Origin: Cyanobium sp. CZS25K
GTDB lineage: Bacteria > Cyanobacteriota > Cyanobacteriia > PCC-6307 > Cyanobiaceae
DNA length: 64,000 bases
Direction of reading: 5' to 3'
NCBI GenBank assembly: GCA_030373325.1
Contig: JAUCZB010000014.1
Span: 16,614-80,613 of the forward strand
Part shown: piece by piece, positions 44,719-54,245 of the stretch
How positions within the stretch are numbered: position 1 is the stretch's first letter
Layout: every line of letters starts with the position of its first letter
The notes under the pieces: model-generated
Told to the model about the DNA's origin: nothing
Seen by the model: the letters and a program-made list of their open reading frames with translations, nothing else
The model's database searches: none
Made by a program: the position numbers and the translations under genes

Positions 44719-45548
44719 TGGGACGGCCCTGCCTAACCCTCCCCGGCCTTCGGTGCCGGGGGGGCTGGCTGCTGGCCGCGGCGGCCGCAGGGGCGTTGCT
44801 GCTGCCGGCGCTGGCGGCAGAGGAAGCACAGGAAGCACCGGCGGCGCCGCTGGAGGCGGAAACACCAACCTGCGCCCCCTCCCGGGCCCGGCGGCCCGTG
44901 GAGGAAACGGCGGAGCAGCCGTTGGCCTTGGAATCCGCCCAGCCGGCCTCAGGGGCGGATTACCGCCACCGGCTGCGTCCCACGCACCTGGGCTGGGCCC
45001 GCCTCGATCATTGGTGCGTCTGGGTGGAGCCGGCGGCGACGGAAGGCCCGGCGCAGCTCTGGGACCAGCGCTGGCTCGCGGCGTTGGAGCGGGCGCTGGG
45101 GCAGTGGCAGCAGGAGCTGGCGATCACCCGGGTGGAGGATCCGGCGGCGGCCCAGGTGCGGATCCTGCGGCGCCGGCCGCCCCTGTTGCGGGATCCCTCA
45201 GGCCGCACCAGGGCCAGCCATGGACGGGCCCAGCTGGCGGTGGTGGCGGTGGAGCGGGGCGCGGGCTGGATCCTGGAGCCCCAGGTGCAGGTGCTGATCA
45301 GCCCGGGGCAGCGGGCGGCGGCCAGCGAAGCCACCGCCCTGCATGAGCTGGGCCATGCCTTCGGCCTCTGGGGCCACAGCGACGACCCTGCCGATGCGAT
45401 GGCGGCCATTCCCGGGGCCCGCCCGGTGCTGGAACTCAGCCCGCGGGATCGGGCCACCGTGCGCTGGCTGTACCAGCAACCCACCCGCTTCGGCCAGCCC
45501 CTGCCGTCGCCGGCCAGCGGTCAGGAGGCCGCTCCTGCGTCCCCCTGA
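44718..45548 (+). CDS. Secreted matrixin-like zinc metalloprotease (M10-type)
   Basis: 276 residues. A signal peptide (GGWLLAAAAAGALLLPALA) and a Pro/Glu/Ala-rich segment lead into the catalytic domain. The active site is TALHELGHAFGLWGHSDDP, the HExxHxxGxxxH zinc motif of metzincins. A likely Met-turn follows in PADAMAA. Upstream, ERALGQWQQELAI fits the substrate-cleft helix. The C-terminus is short, so there is no hemopexin or RTX export domain. Substrates are unknown. Confidence 0.87.
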   Translation: MGRPCLTLPGLRCRGGWLLAAAAAGALLLPALAAEEAQEAPAAPLEAETPTCAPSRARRPVEETAEQPLALESAQPASGADYRHRLRPTHLGWARLDHWCVWVEPAATEGPAQLWDQRWLAALERALGQWQQELAITRVEDPAAAQVRILRRRPPLLRDPSGRTRASHGRAQLAVVAVERGAGWILEPQVQVLISPGQRAAASEATALHELGHAFGLWGHSDDPADAMAAIPGARPVLELSPRDRATVRWLYQQPTRFGQPLPSPASGQEAAPASP

Positions 45549-45562
45549 GCGGGCCTGCGCGT

Positions 45563-46369
45563 TCAGGCCGGCGGTGCTTCCTCGCTGGCCGAGGGCCGGT
45601 GGGGGGGATGGCGATGGTGGTAGGGCACGAAGCCGAGGCCGTAGATCTGCTCAAGCCGGGCGGGGCTGAGGGCGTGGTCGGGGGTGCCGTGGCAACGCAG
45701 GCTGCGGTTGAGGCAAAGCACGCCATCGCAGGTGCGGCGCACCATCTCCAGATCGTGCGACACCTGCAGGATCGTCCAGCCTTCGCTGCGGCGCAGCTGG
45801 TAGAGGAGGGTGTGGAACTGCTCGGCCGCCTGGGCATCGAGACCGGCCTGGGCCTCATCGAGCACCAGCAGGCGACGGGGGCGCACCACACAGAAGGCCA
45901 GCAGCACCCGCTTGAGCTGGCCGCCGGAGAGTTCCGAGAGCAGCCGGCTGGCCAGATCGGCGCAGAGGGTCTTGCGCAGGGCGGCGCGGATGGCGCTGCT
46001 GCGCTCCTGGCGGCCCAGCCAGGGCAGGGACAGGCCCGGGGGATCCCAGCCGAGGCCGACGAATTCGGCCACAGTCAGCGGGAAGCGGCCCCGGGGGATC
46101 AGGGTCTGGGGCAGGTAGGCCAGCTTGGCGCGCAGCTCACGGGGCAACTGGCCGCGACTTCCGAGGCTGCATCCCAGGAAACGCACCTCACCGGCCTGGC
46201 GGGGGAGGATGCCGAGGATGGCCTGCACCAGGGTGCTCTTGCCGGCGCCGTTCGGACCCACCAGGGCCGTGTCGGATTCGGCCACCAACTGGAAGCTGAC
46301 GTCATCCACCGCCGTGACGGCCTCACGCCGCACGCTCAGGTGCCTGACTTCGAGAACCATTTCGGCCAT
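45563..46369 (-). CDS. Metal-type ABC transporter ATP-binding protein (ZnuC/MntA-like)
   Basis: 268 residues. Walker A is GPNGAGKST, the signature is LSELSGGQLKRVLLA, Walker B is RLLVLDEAQAGLD, and the H-loop is LQVSHDLEMV. The Q-loop region KLAYLPQTLIPRGRFPLTVA and a C-terminal GTPDHALSPARLEQIYG resemble ATPases of zinc/manganese importers. The His-rich tail (PYHHRHPPHRPS) also suggests metal binding. No permease or metal-binding lipoprotein gene is adjacent. The assignment to zinc versus manganese is uncertain. Confidence 0.85.
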   Translation of the reverse strand: MAEMVLEVRHLSVRREAVTAVDDVSFQLVAESDTALVGPNGAGKSTLVQAILGILPRQAGEVRFLGCSLGSRGQLPRELRAKLAYLPQTLIPRGRFPLTVAEFVGLGWDPPGLSLPWLGRQERSSAIRAALRKTLCADLASRLLSELSGGQLKRVLLAFCVVRPRRLLVLDEAQAGLDAQAAEQFHTLLYQLRRSEGWTILQVSHDLEMVRRTCDGVLCLNRSLRCHGTPDHALSPARLEQIYGLGFVPYHHRHPPHRPSASEEAPPA

Positions 46370-46448
46370 CCCAGCAGCCTACCCAGAAGCCCCACGGCCG
46401 GCCGCGGCCGCCGAGAATGGGCCTCAACACAGCCCCCCTCCCCCCGCC

Positions 46449-47126
46449 ATGACCTGCCTCGCCGTGACCGGAGCTTCAGGCAAGACGGGTTGGCGGGTGG
46501 TGCAGGAGGCCCTGGGCCGGGGCTGGCGGGTGAAGGCGATCCTGCGGCCGAGCTCAGAAGTGCCGCCGGGGCTGGAGGGGGCGGAGCTGGTGCGGCTGGA
46601 GCTCGGCGACACCGAGGCCCTCAAGGCGGCCCTGGAGGGTTGCGACGCCCTGGTGATCGCCACCGGGGCGCGGCCGTCGGTGGATCTGGCCGGGCCGTTG
46701 AAGGTGGATGCCCTGGCGATGCGCCCCCAGATCAAGGCCTGCAAGGCCGCTGGTGTGAAACGGGTGGTGCTGGTGAGTTCGCTGTGCAGCGGCCGCTGGC
46801 TGCATCCGCTGAACCTGTTCGGGCTGATCCTGGTGTGGAAGGGGGTGGGGGAAGGCTGGCTGGCGGCCAGCGGCCTGGAGTGGACGGTGGTGCGCCCTGG
46901 TGGGCTGAAGGAAACCGAGGAGGGGATCGAGGCCGAGGGCATCCGCTACAGCGGGCCCGATGAGCAGGAGAGCGACAGCATCCCGCGGCGGCTGGTGGCT
47001 CGGGTGTGCCTGGATGCGGTGGAGAGCCCGGCGGCGATCGGCCGCATCATCGAGATCACCAGCAGCCCCCAGCAGCCGGCGGTGGGGCTGGCCGACTGGC
47101 TGGCCAGCGGTGCAGCGGCGGGCTGA
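46449..47126 (+). CDS. NAD(P)-binding atypical short-chain dehydrogenase
   Basis: 225 residues from ATG 46449. It has an N-terminal nucleotide loop of the atypical SDR type (CLAVTGASGKTGWRVVQEAL). VIATGARPSVDLAGPL, KACKAAGVKRVVLVSSLCSG and WTVVRPGGLKETEEGI follow. The family includes Ycf39- and Tic62-like proteins of cyanobacteria and plastids. A catalytic YxxxK is not evident, as in many atypical SDRs. It diverges from the ABC ATPase gene. Confidence 0.87.
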   Translation: MTCLAVTGASGKTGWRVVQEALGRGWRVKAILRPSSEVPPGLEGAELVRLELGDTEALKAALEGCDALVIATGARPSVDLAGPLKVDALAMRPQIKACKAAGVKRVVLVSSLCSGRWLHPLNLFGLILVWKGVGEGWLAASGLEWTVVRPGGLKETEEGIEAEGIRYSGPDEQESDSIPRRLVARVCLDAVESPAAIGRIIEITSSPQQPAVGLADWLASGAAAG

Positions 47127-47178
47127 GCGCGACGGGGCCAGACAGCGGCTGTAAGGTCGCCGCGGCGGTCGCGTCTGG

Positions 47179-48141
47179 ATGCGCAAACCCACCCTCCTGC
47201 TGGCCCTCACGGTGCTGATCACCGGCGCCGCCAGCTTCGCGGCGGCCAACCTGTTGATTCGCAACACCGCACCCCCGCCCAGCACGGAGGCGGCGCCACC
47301 CCCCCTCCCGGGGGGTGGCGCCCTGGGGGACCCGACGCCGAAGTTCGTGGGAGAGACGCGGGTGCTGGCGATGGAGGCCATCGACGCCACCGCCTGGGCA
47401 CCGATGAACCAGGCGCTGGTGCAGCTGGCGCGCCGCTTCCTCGACTACCCCTTCAAGGGGTTCTCCCTCGATGGCGGCCCGAAGGAGCAGCTGCAGCTGG
47501 ATCTCACCAACTTCGACTGCTTCCTGTTCGTGGAGCAGCTGCTGGCGCTGAGCAACAGCCGCAAGGTGGACACCCTGGACGAAGGGATGGAGCGCTTCAC
47601 CCAGCACGTGCGGCGGCTGCGCTACGTGAACGGCGAGGTGGACTACTGCCGGCGGCAGCACTACTTCAGCCGCTGGGCGGAGGCGGCCGAGCGCAATGGC
47701 TACGTGGTGAACCTCACCCCGTTCCTGCCGGGGGCGAGCAAGCGGACGGTGGCGCTCAACTTCATGAGCAACAACGCGGGCAGCTACAAGCCGATGCAGC
47801 TGGCCCGCAACAAACAGTGCATCACCGAGCTGGAGAAGGATCTGGTGGTGAACCAGGCCTACATCCCGCTGGCGGCGCTGCCGGGGGTGCTGCCGTCGCT
47901 GCGCAACGGCGACATCTTCGCGCTGGTGACGAAGGTGCCGGGGCTGGATGTGACCCACGTGGGCTTCCTGGAGACGCGCGACGGGGTGGTGAACGCGATC
48001 CACGCGGCGGAGGGGGCGGGGGTGATCCGCAGTAAGGATTTTGCGGCCTATGCGGGCGAGGTGCCGGATGTGATCGGGGTGGCGATTTATCGGCCGAGGC
48101 CGAATCATGGGGTGGAAGGAGGGGTCAGGCCGGCGGGATGA
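47179..48141 (+). CDS. DUF1460 (N-acetylmuramoyl-L-alanine amidase-like) protein
   Basis: 320 residues. An N-terminal signal anchor (LLLALTVLITGAASFAAANL) and a Pro-rich linker precede an NlpC/P60-like domain. The likely catalytic Cys is in DLTNFDCFLFVEQLLALS and the His in PGLDVTHVGFLETRDG. Other family features are FTQHVRRLRYVNGEVDY, then IPLAALPGVLPSLRNGDIFA. The expected role is cleavage of peptidoglycan or related amide bonds in the periplasm. The 3' end overlaps the convergent RTX gene by 17 bp. Confidence 0.88.
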   Translation: MRKPTLLLALTVLITGAASFAAANLLIRNTAPPPSTEAAPPPLPGGGALGDPTPKFVGETRVLAMEAIDATAWAPMNQALVQLARRFLDYPFKGFSLDGGPKEQLQLDLTNFDCFLFVEQLLALSNSRKVDTLDEGMERFTQHVRRLRYVNGEVDYCRRQHYFSRWAEAAERNGYVVNLTPFLPGASKRTVALNFMSNNAGSYKPMQLARNKQCITELEKDLVVNQAYIPLAALPGVLPSLRNGDIFALVTKVPGLDVTHVGFLETRDGVVNAIHAAEGAGVIRSKDFAAYAGEVPDVIGVAIYRPRPNHGVEGGVRPAG

Positions 48142-51100
48142 GGGCCAGCACTTCGGCCTCCCCAAAGGTGACACCATTGGAAAAACGGAAGGTCTCTACT
48201 CTGTAATCACTTGACACGAAGTAATTCGAGACCAGCAACTGATCGCTGGTGGCGAAGCTCATCTCAAGGTGATTACCCTGCCGCCTCATTGACGAAACAT
48301 CCGTTGACATCAGATTGGAAAAGCTGACCGTATCTCGGTTAGAAGGATTTGGGTCGTAGTCACTGATCTGCTTCAGGGAGCCACTCTTATCGATCACATA
48401 GGTGTCATCGCCTGCACCACCGTTAAGGATGTCGCTGCCAGTACCCGAAATGAGACGATCCCGCCCTCGTCCGCCATGAAGAGCATCATGGCCGGCACCA
48501 CCGTCAAGGATGTCATCGCCATCCCCACCATGAAGCGTATCGTTTCCATTTCCACCGGTCAGAACATCATCGAATCCTCCGCCATGCACCTGGTCATCCC
48601 CATCCAGCGCATCGATCCGGTTCACCATGTCCGTAAAGCCACCCAGCCAGTCATTTCCGGCCGTTGCGCCACCCACCACCGCTCGCTCGCGCAGTTCCCC
48701 ATCGCCCCACTGGCTTCCGTCCGCAAACTGGAAGGTTTCGATTCGGTAATGCACTGATGCAAAATAGTGCTCCACCCACAAACGGTCTCCACTCCCATAG
48801 TGCAGATACAGTTGTGAACCACGGCGCTCCACAAGATGCACATCCGATGGCGCCACATCGCTGAACATCACCACATCTCGATTGCCGCTCCCGTAGTCCA
48901 GATCCACGAGCTGTATCTGATTGCCTCCTTTGCCGATCACGTACACGTCATCGCCTACGCCGCCGTTCAGATAGTCATTTCCGCCCCCGGCCATCAGCCA
49001 GTCGCGGCCTGATCCGCCATACAGCACATCGTTTCCAGCTCCGCCATCGAGATGGTCATCACCACCATTTCCGTTCATCCAGTCGTGGCCATGGCCGCCC
49101 TTCAAGACATCATCGAATCCTCCGCCATGCACCTGGTCATCCCCATCCAGCGCATCGATCCGGTTCACCATGTCCGTAAAGCCACCCAGCCAGTCATTTC
49201 CGGCCGTTGCGCCACCCACCACCGCTCGCTCGCGCAGCTCCCCATCGCCCCACTGGCTTCCGTCCGCAAACTTGAAGGTTTCGATTCGGTAATGCACTGA
49301 TGCAAAATAGTGCTCCACCCACAAACGGTCTCCACTCCCATAGTGCAGATACAGTTGTGAACCACGGCGCTCCACAAGATGCACATCCGATGGCGCCACA
49401 TCGCTGAACATCACCACATCTCGATTGCCGCTCCCGTAGTCCAGATCCACGAGCTGTATCTGATTGCCTCCTTTGCCGATCACGTACACGTCATCACCTA
49501 CGCCGCCGTTCAGATAGTCATTTCCGCCCCCGGCCATCAGCCAGTCGCGACCTGATCCGCCATACAGCACATCGTTTCCAGCTCCGCCATCGAGATGGTC
49601 ATCACCACCATTTCCGTTCATCCAGTCGTGGCCATGGCCGCCCTTCAAGACATCATCGAATCCTCCGCCATGCACCTGGTCATCCCCATCCAGCGCATCG
49701 ATCCGGTTCACCATGTCCGTAAAGCCACCCAGCCAGTCATTTCCGGCCGTTGCGCCACCCACCACCGCTCGCTCGCGCAGCTCCCCATCGCCCCACTGGC
49801 TTCCGTCCGCAAACTTGAAGGTTTCGATTCGGTAATGCACTGATGCAAAATAGTGCTCCACCCACAAACGGTCTCCACTCCCATAGTGCAGATACAGTTG
49901 TGAACCACGGCGCTCCACAAGATGCACATCCGATGGCGCCACATCGCTGAACATCACCACATCTCGATTGCCGCTCCCGTAGTCCAGATCCACGAGCTGT
50001 ATCTGATTGCCTCCTTTGCCGATCACGTACACGTCATCGCCTACGCCGCCGTTCAGATAGTCATTTCCGCCCCCGGCCATCAGCCAGTCGCGACCTGATC
50101 CGCCATACAGCACATCGTTTCCGGCTCCGCCATCGAGATGGTCATCACCACCATTTCCGTTCATCCAGTCGTGGCCATTGCCGCCCTTCAAGACATCATC
50201 GAATCCTCCGCCATGCACCTGGTCATCCCCATCCAGCGCATCGATCCGGTTCACCATGTCCGTAAAGCCACCCAGCCAGTCATTTCCGGCCGTTGCGCCA
50301 CCCACCACCGCTCGCTCGCGCAGTTCCCCATCGCCCCACTGGCTTCCGTCCGCAAACTGGAAGGTTTCGATTCGGTAATGCACTGATGCAAAATAGTGCT
50401 CCACCCACAAACGGTCTCCACTCCCATAGTGCAGATACAGTTGTGAACCACGGCGCTCCACCAGATGCACATCCGATGGCGCCACATCGCTGAACATCAC
50501 CACATCTCGATTACCGCTCCCGTAGTCCAGATCCACGAGCTGTATCTGATTGCCTCCTTTGCCGATCACGTACACGTCATCGCCTACGCCGCCGTTCATA
50601 TAGTCGTTCCCACCTCCGGCCATCAGCCAGTCGCGGCCTGATCCGCCATACAGCACATCGTTTCCAGCTCCGCCAATGACCAGGTCCTGACCATCTGAAC
50701 CCTGAAGATGGTTCGATGGTGCTGACCCCTGATGAAGACGATGGTCAGAGAGAAGACCGAGGAAGATGCTACTTGGGACTTCCTGAGAAGAGGCATACTC
50801 TTGAATCCTGGTCAGAATCAGTTTCCCCTCATCTCCAAGCGCCCGCAGAGCTCGACCAAGGCGATAGAGCTTAAGAAAGTCAGGGATCTGACCAATCTGT
50901 GCATCGAGATAGTTGGTCAGCTGCTCAAGCTCGTCGGATGATGGCTCTTCAAGAAATGTGCCGTCGGATCCTACAAAATGCTGCAGGATTGGCCAGGCAT
51001 CTGTCTGGAGAATCAACTGATCTTCCAACTGCAGACGGAAAGCCTCATAGGCCCGATGAAGCATCGTCAAGGACTGACCGACGGGGCGGGGATCAAGCCA

Positions 51101-53176
51101 ACCCTGGCGATACGTCTGAGCGAGGAGGCGTTCCATGACAGCCAGGCGTCCCTCGATAGCACTCCAGTTAGAAGTGCCCTGCTCGGAGGCCACCCCAACC
51201 CAGTAGAAGATCAATGGATCAATCAGAGCCTCGCGCTGCATCCCACTTCCCTGGATCCATCGTTCCAGGATTAACTTCAATTCGCCCGATGGGTCCGAGG
51301 CTATGGCCTGATGGAGGTCCCGAACACTGCCCATACCTTTCAGGTTCGGCAGGCTGGAAATCCCCTCATCAAGCGAGAGCGGGTGAAGCCATCTGGTACG
51401 CGCCTGATCCACCCGGAACCAGACATCATGCATGGACTGAAACGTTCCATCGGAGGCCTGGAACTCACCAAGCTGAAGATGACGATTGCCATGGGAATCA
51501 ACGAAGTCCGACTCCGCAAAGCCCACCCCAAGACGGAGTACACCAACCTGATTCAGGCTCTGGAGCTCGCCTTGCTCAACAACACCATTGCTGTTTCCAT
51601 CAACCCAGACTTTCAGCGTCGACCATGCTGAGTCGAGATCGTCAATAAAGCGATCTCCATTTTCATCAAGGGCCGCGAGAGCCTTAAATCCATTGGCAGC
51701 CTTGCTCCCATTCGGCAGAAGCGTGTTGTTTCCGAACAGTTCACCACCATGGTCGATGGCGCCATTGCCATCGAGATCACGAACGAGGAGGCCATCCGTT
51801 GGGCTGATCCAACCTGTACGTTCAGCAAATCCGTTGTCATCATGATCGAAGTAAATGGAAGCGAAGCTCTCTGCTGATGTAATCACTCCGTTACGATCAA
51901 GATCCAGAACGAGCGGACATGAATAGGTCCTTTCCGCTGCCTGAAACTGATCTCTCAATGCCTCTAGTCCCCGATCCCACAGATCGGCAAGATGGCCGGC
52001 CATAAATTCAGCAGCTTCGTCGGCGTAGGCACTGCCAATCATGGAGGCAGACAGCACCAGTCCGCCTGCGGCCAACCAGCCCAACGGACCAGCGGCTAAT
52101 AATGGAGCAACGGCTAGGGAAGCCAGTCGACCAGCAAGAATGGCACCAGCATTCTCCAGGGCCCATTGGGTCATGATCCGCTGAGCAGCCTCCTGATCGC
52201 CCGCATCCATTGCTGCCTTGGCGTCATAGGCCACGGCTGCAAGGCTGACCACATCAGCGATCTGGCCGAGCTGATCAAGGGCCTTCAGCCATCTCGATGT
52301 ACCGGCTACGTTCTGAGACTGCAGATTGTTCTTATAGTGAACAGCAAGATTGTCCTGTGCTTTTCGAATATCATTTAGTGCCTCGTGATGAGCCGCGACC
52401 CTCTCCGGGGGGATGAAGTCCGCCATGGACCGCATCGGAGTATCGGGAGGAGGCGCTTTACCATCAATGGAGGCTGAATCCTCAAAAAAGCTTCTTGCAT
52501 CGACGACATAATGCTGGTTGATCTGCGCCGGCTTACCATTTTCATCGACGGATATCCTCAAACGAGACGCTCTTTCCTCGGACGCAGCTTGAATCACACG
52601 GAATGCTTGTTCCACAGACATCCCATGAAAGGCTTCTACTGGAATTCCATCAATACTAGTAACGTTAGGATTATTCAGAATGAGTGGAAGTTCTGTTTGA
52701 AAGAAAACTCGATCAGGAGATGCTCCGCCAGTAAAGGTGACCACTTCACCAGTAGCATCCGCGACATAGCGAGCAGAAACCCAGTCCCAAACACCATTGT
52801 TTACCCTCTTTCCATCAATAACCTCACCATCCATGAAGCTGTTCAGGGCATCTTGATCGTCTTCGAATAGCTGCTTTAGTTTATCGGCAAACTTCTTGTT
52901 GTAGTGGCTAGAATTTCTTGTCAGATTGAGGAATTTACCCACCTCTGACTGATCGATCGTCCGAACATCATTCCCAGACTCATGCAGCGCCTCTGCGATG
53001 GCTCCCGAATGGACAATTTTTTCTCCAAGAGAGGAGAATTTCCCGGTCACTCCGCTATACAGTATCGTCACAGCCCCTGCGACCCGGTGATCAACTCGTT
53101 CAATCAAATCAAGAAGCTGCTCTTTTGTGGCGACAGAATCCAGCAAGACATTAGCTTGCTCAGCGGTAAGTGCCAT
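48125..53176 (-). CDS. Large RTX-type calcium-binding protein with four long tandem repeats
   Basis: 1683 residues. The N-terminal 420 residues form a helical region, including a hydrophobic stretch (LASLAVAPLLAAGPLGWLAA). An EF-hand/dockerin-like zone covers about residues 420-560 (LDLDRNGVITSAES, FDHDDNGFAERTG, RDLDGNGAIDHGGELFGNN, DGNSNGVVEQGEL). From residue 835 to 1558 come four 181-residue units, each with GGxGxDxLxGG nonapeptides (GGAGNDVLYGGSGRDWL) and a beta module (VMFSDVAPSDVHLVERRGSQ). A fifth, diverged unit forms the C-terminus. Such proteins use type I secretion, but no ABC or HlyD gene is nearby. The gene is AT-richer than its neighbours, suggesting transfer. Confidence 0.92.
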   Translation of the reverse strand: MALTAEQANVLLDSVATKEQLLDLIERVDHRVAGAVTILYSGVTGKFSSLGEKIVHSGAIAEALHESGNDVRTIDQSEVGKFLNLTRNSSHYNKKFADKLKQLFEDDQDALNSFMDGEVIDGKRVNNGVWDWVSARYVADATGEVVTFTGGASPDRVFFQTELPLILNNPNVTSIDGIPVEAFHGMSVEQAFRVIQAASEERASRLRISVDENGKPAQINQHYVVDARSFFEDSASIDGKAPPPDTPMRSMADFIPPERVAAHHEALNDIRKAQDNLAVHYKNNLQSQNVAGTSRWLKALDQLGQIADVVSLAAVAYDAKAAMDAGDQEAAQRIMTQWALENAGAILAGRLASLAVAPLLAAGPLGWLAAGGLVLSASMIGSAYADEAAEFMAGHLADLWDRGLEALRDQFQAAERTYSCPLVLDLDRNGVITSAESFASIYFDHDDNGFAERTGWISPTDGLLVRDLDGNGAIDHGGELFGNNTLLPNGSKAANGFKALAALDENGDRFIDDLDSAWSTLKVWVDGNSNGVVEQGELQSLNQVGVLRLGVGFAESDFVDSHGNRHLQLGEFQASDGTFQSMHDVWFRVDQARTRWLHPLSLDEGISSLPNLKGMGSVRDLHQAIASDPSGELKLILERWIQGSGMQREALIDPLIFYWVGVASEQGTSNWSAIEGRLAVMERLLAQTYRQGWLDPRPVGQSLTMLHRAYEAFRLQLEDQLILQTDAWPILQHFVGSDGTFLEEPSSDELEQLTNYLDAQIGQIPDFLKLYRLGRALRALGDEGKLILTRIQEYASSQEVPSSIFLGLLSDHRLHQGSAPSNHLQGSDGQDLVIGGAGNDVLYGGSGRDWLMAGGGNDYMNGGVGDDVYVIGKGGNQIQLVDLDYGSGNRDVVMFSDVAPSDVHLVERRGSQLYLHYGSGDRLWVEHYFASVHYRIETFQFADGSQWGDGELRERAVVGGATAGNDWLGGFTDMVNRIDALDGDDQVHGGGFDDVLKGGNGHDWMNGNGGDDHLDGGAGNDVLYGGSGRDWLMAGGGNDYLNGGVGDDVYVIGKGGNQIQLVDLDYGSGNRDVVMFSDVAPSDVHLVERRGSQLYLHYGSGDRLWVEHYFASVHYRIETFKFADGSQWGDGELRERAVVGGATAGNDWLGGFTDMVNRIDALDGDDQVHGGGFDDVLKGGHGHDWMNGNGGDDHLDGGAGNDVLYGGSGRDWLMAGGGNDYLNGGVGDDVYVIGKGGNQIQLVDLDYGSGNRDVVMFSDVAPSDVHLVERRGSQLYLHYGSGDRLWVEHYFASVHYRIETFKFADGSQWGDGELRERAVVGGATAGNDWLGGFTDMVNRIDALDGDDQVHGGGFDDVLKGGHGHDWMNGNGGDDHLDGGAGNDVLYGGSGRDWLMAGGGNDYLNGGVGDDVYVIGKGGNQIQLVDLDYGSGNRDVVMFSDVAPSDVHLVERRGSQLYLHYGSGDRLWVEHYFASVHYRIETFQFADGSQWGDGELRERAVVGGATAGNDWLGGFTDMVNRIDALDGDDQVHGGGFDDVLTGGNGNDTLHGGDGDDILDGGAGHDALHGGRGRDRLISGTGSDILNGGAGDDTYVIDKSGSLKQISDYDPNPSNRDTVSFSNLMSTDVSSMRRQGNHLEMSFATSDQLLVSNYFVSSDYRVETFRFSNGVTFGEAEVLALIPPA
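48503..50674 (-). repeat. Four near-identical 543-bp tandem repeats within the RTX gene
   Basis: Unit boundaries by eye: 50132-50674, 49589-50131, 49046-49588 and 48503-49045. The copies differ at only scattered positions (for example TTCCAGC/TTCCGGC and CAGTTCC/CAGCTCC), apart from the last, whose final part diverges. The period is exactly 181 codons, so copy-number change would keep the frame. A collapsed or expanded assembly is possible. Confidence 0.93.
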
Positions 53177-53211
53177 TATTCTTTAAAGCTGATTATGCAG
53201 TAGGTAAAGAC

Positions 53212-53622
53212 TTAAAACCGAAAAATCACAACCGATCCAGATGAGCCTTGCCCGTTCTCGCCATCTCTCCCAAACATCATCAAGGCTTCTTTCAGGACAG
53301 ACATAACTTCTTTTATGTCCAGCCCGCCCAGGTCAGAAGGCTGAATATGCGAAACCTCCTCCCACACAAGCGCAGGCGGATTATTCTTTGCGACTCTAGA
53401 GTCGTTCAACACATTCAGGGATACATCCAGGAGTGTCTCGCGAATACTCAACCAAAATCTTCCTTCTGGCTCGTAATCTCTAGCAAAGTTTTCTATGATC
53501 CCCCCCCACAGATAACAATCACGCTCCTTGTCCCTCGTCCAGTACCGGCCGGAGCCCGGCTTGAACGGAAGGTTGTACTTGGCGATGTCCGCATCAGAGA
53601 CCACTTCATTCACGAAGGCCAT
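53212..53622 (-). CDS. Small protein upstream of the RTX gene, immunity-like
   Basis: 136 residues from ATG 53622 (MAFVNEVVSDADIAKYNLPF). The sequence continues KPGSGRYWTRDKERDCYLWG, a pattern I associate with small proteins encoded beside RTX or polymorphic-toxin genes (MAFVNE-[FY]-[IV] start, then W-T-x-D-[RK]-E-[RK]-D). It is acidic and soluble, without a signal peptide. It lies 35 bp before the RTX gene on the same strand and shares its lower GC content. A chaperone or immunity role for the RTX protein is inference. Confidence 0.7.
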   Translation of the reverse strand: MAFVNEVVSDADIAKYNLPFKPGSGRYWTRDKERDCYLWGGIIENFARDYEPEGRFWLSIRETLLDVSLNVLNDSRVAKNNPPALVWEEVSHIQPSDLGGLDIKEVMSVLKEALMMFGRDGENGQGSSGSVVIFRF

Positions 53623-53668
53623 CTGGATCTCTTCACAGACAGTGGAACTGAACGGGCGGAAGTCGTGA

Positions 53669-53808
53669 TCCGCGATGGCGCTGTTGCCATCGCGGAGCTT
53701 CCCGGGAAACAGGAGCTTCACGTGGAGAACGTAACGATGGGGAGGGGAATCGGCCAGCCACGACAAAAAGCCGAAAGCTTGCTTGTCCTCTTCCAGGCTT
53801 CCCGGGAA
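53669..53808 (-). promoter_or_regulatory. Hairpin and paired palindromes upstream of the RTX operon
   Basis: A perfect 11-bp inverted repeat, TCCGCGATGGC (53669-53679) and GCCATCGCGGA (53686-53696), lies about 50-75 nt before the 53622 start codon. The 12-mer GCTTCCCGGGAA, containing the palindrome TTCCCGGGAA, occurs twice, at 53697-53708 and 53797-53808, exactly 100 bp apart. These are candidate operators or a leader structure. The 257-bp region between 53623 and 53879 has no other gene. Confidence 0.5.
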
Positions 53809-53879
53809 CGGTCAAGTCCCCCATCGCCTCCCGATCAGCCGCCACTTGGAAGGGGATGGATAGACGGCCCAGCCCCCCT

Positions 53880-54245
53880 TCACCCATCAAGATCCAGCCA
53901 CTTCCGCGCCTCCACCGCCGCCTTCTCCTGCCCCTGCCGGTGCCCGAAGGCAAACGCCGCCACGCAGATCAAGGTGATCGCCGCCGGCACCGTGCCCGCC
54001 GGCAGCCGGTTCCGGTTGGCCAGGTCGTCCGGCAGACCCCCCAGCGTCAGCACCAGGAAGCCCACCGCCCCCAGGGCCGTCAGGCCGTAGAGGAATGGCG
54101 TGATCGTGCGGCGCGTCAGGGCGTGCAGCAGCAGCACCGCCAACCCCACCCAGGGCAGGCTCGAGCCCAGGGCCCACAGCCAGCGTTCGCCCGATGCATC
54201 GGTGAGCCGGCGGCGGCAGGCCAGTTCGCGCTGCAGGCGGCTCAT
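53880..54245 (-). CDS. Small membrane protein, hypothetical
   Basis: 121 residues. A basic N-terminus ([20 protein letters not shown]) is followed by three predicted helices ([40 protein letters not shown] and [16 protein letters not shown]). The tail is charged. The ATG overlaps the hisIE stop (ATGA), so it is co-translated with hisIE. I do not recognise the family. Confidence 0.75.
   Translation of the reverse strand: MSRLQRELACRRRLTDASGERWLWALGSSLPWVGLAVLLLHALTRRTITPFLYGLTALGAVGFLVLTLGGLPDDLANRNRLPAGTVPAAITLICVAAFAFGHRQGQEKAAVEARKWLDLDG

Noticed and set aside
48503..50674. Regular repeats suggesting a CRISPR array or insertion elements
   Set aside because: The period is 543 bp with no unique spacers, and the repeats are in-frame coding units of an RTX protein.
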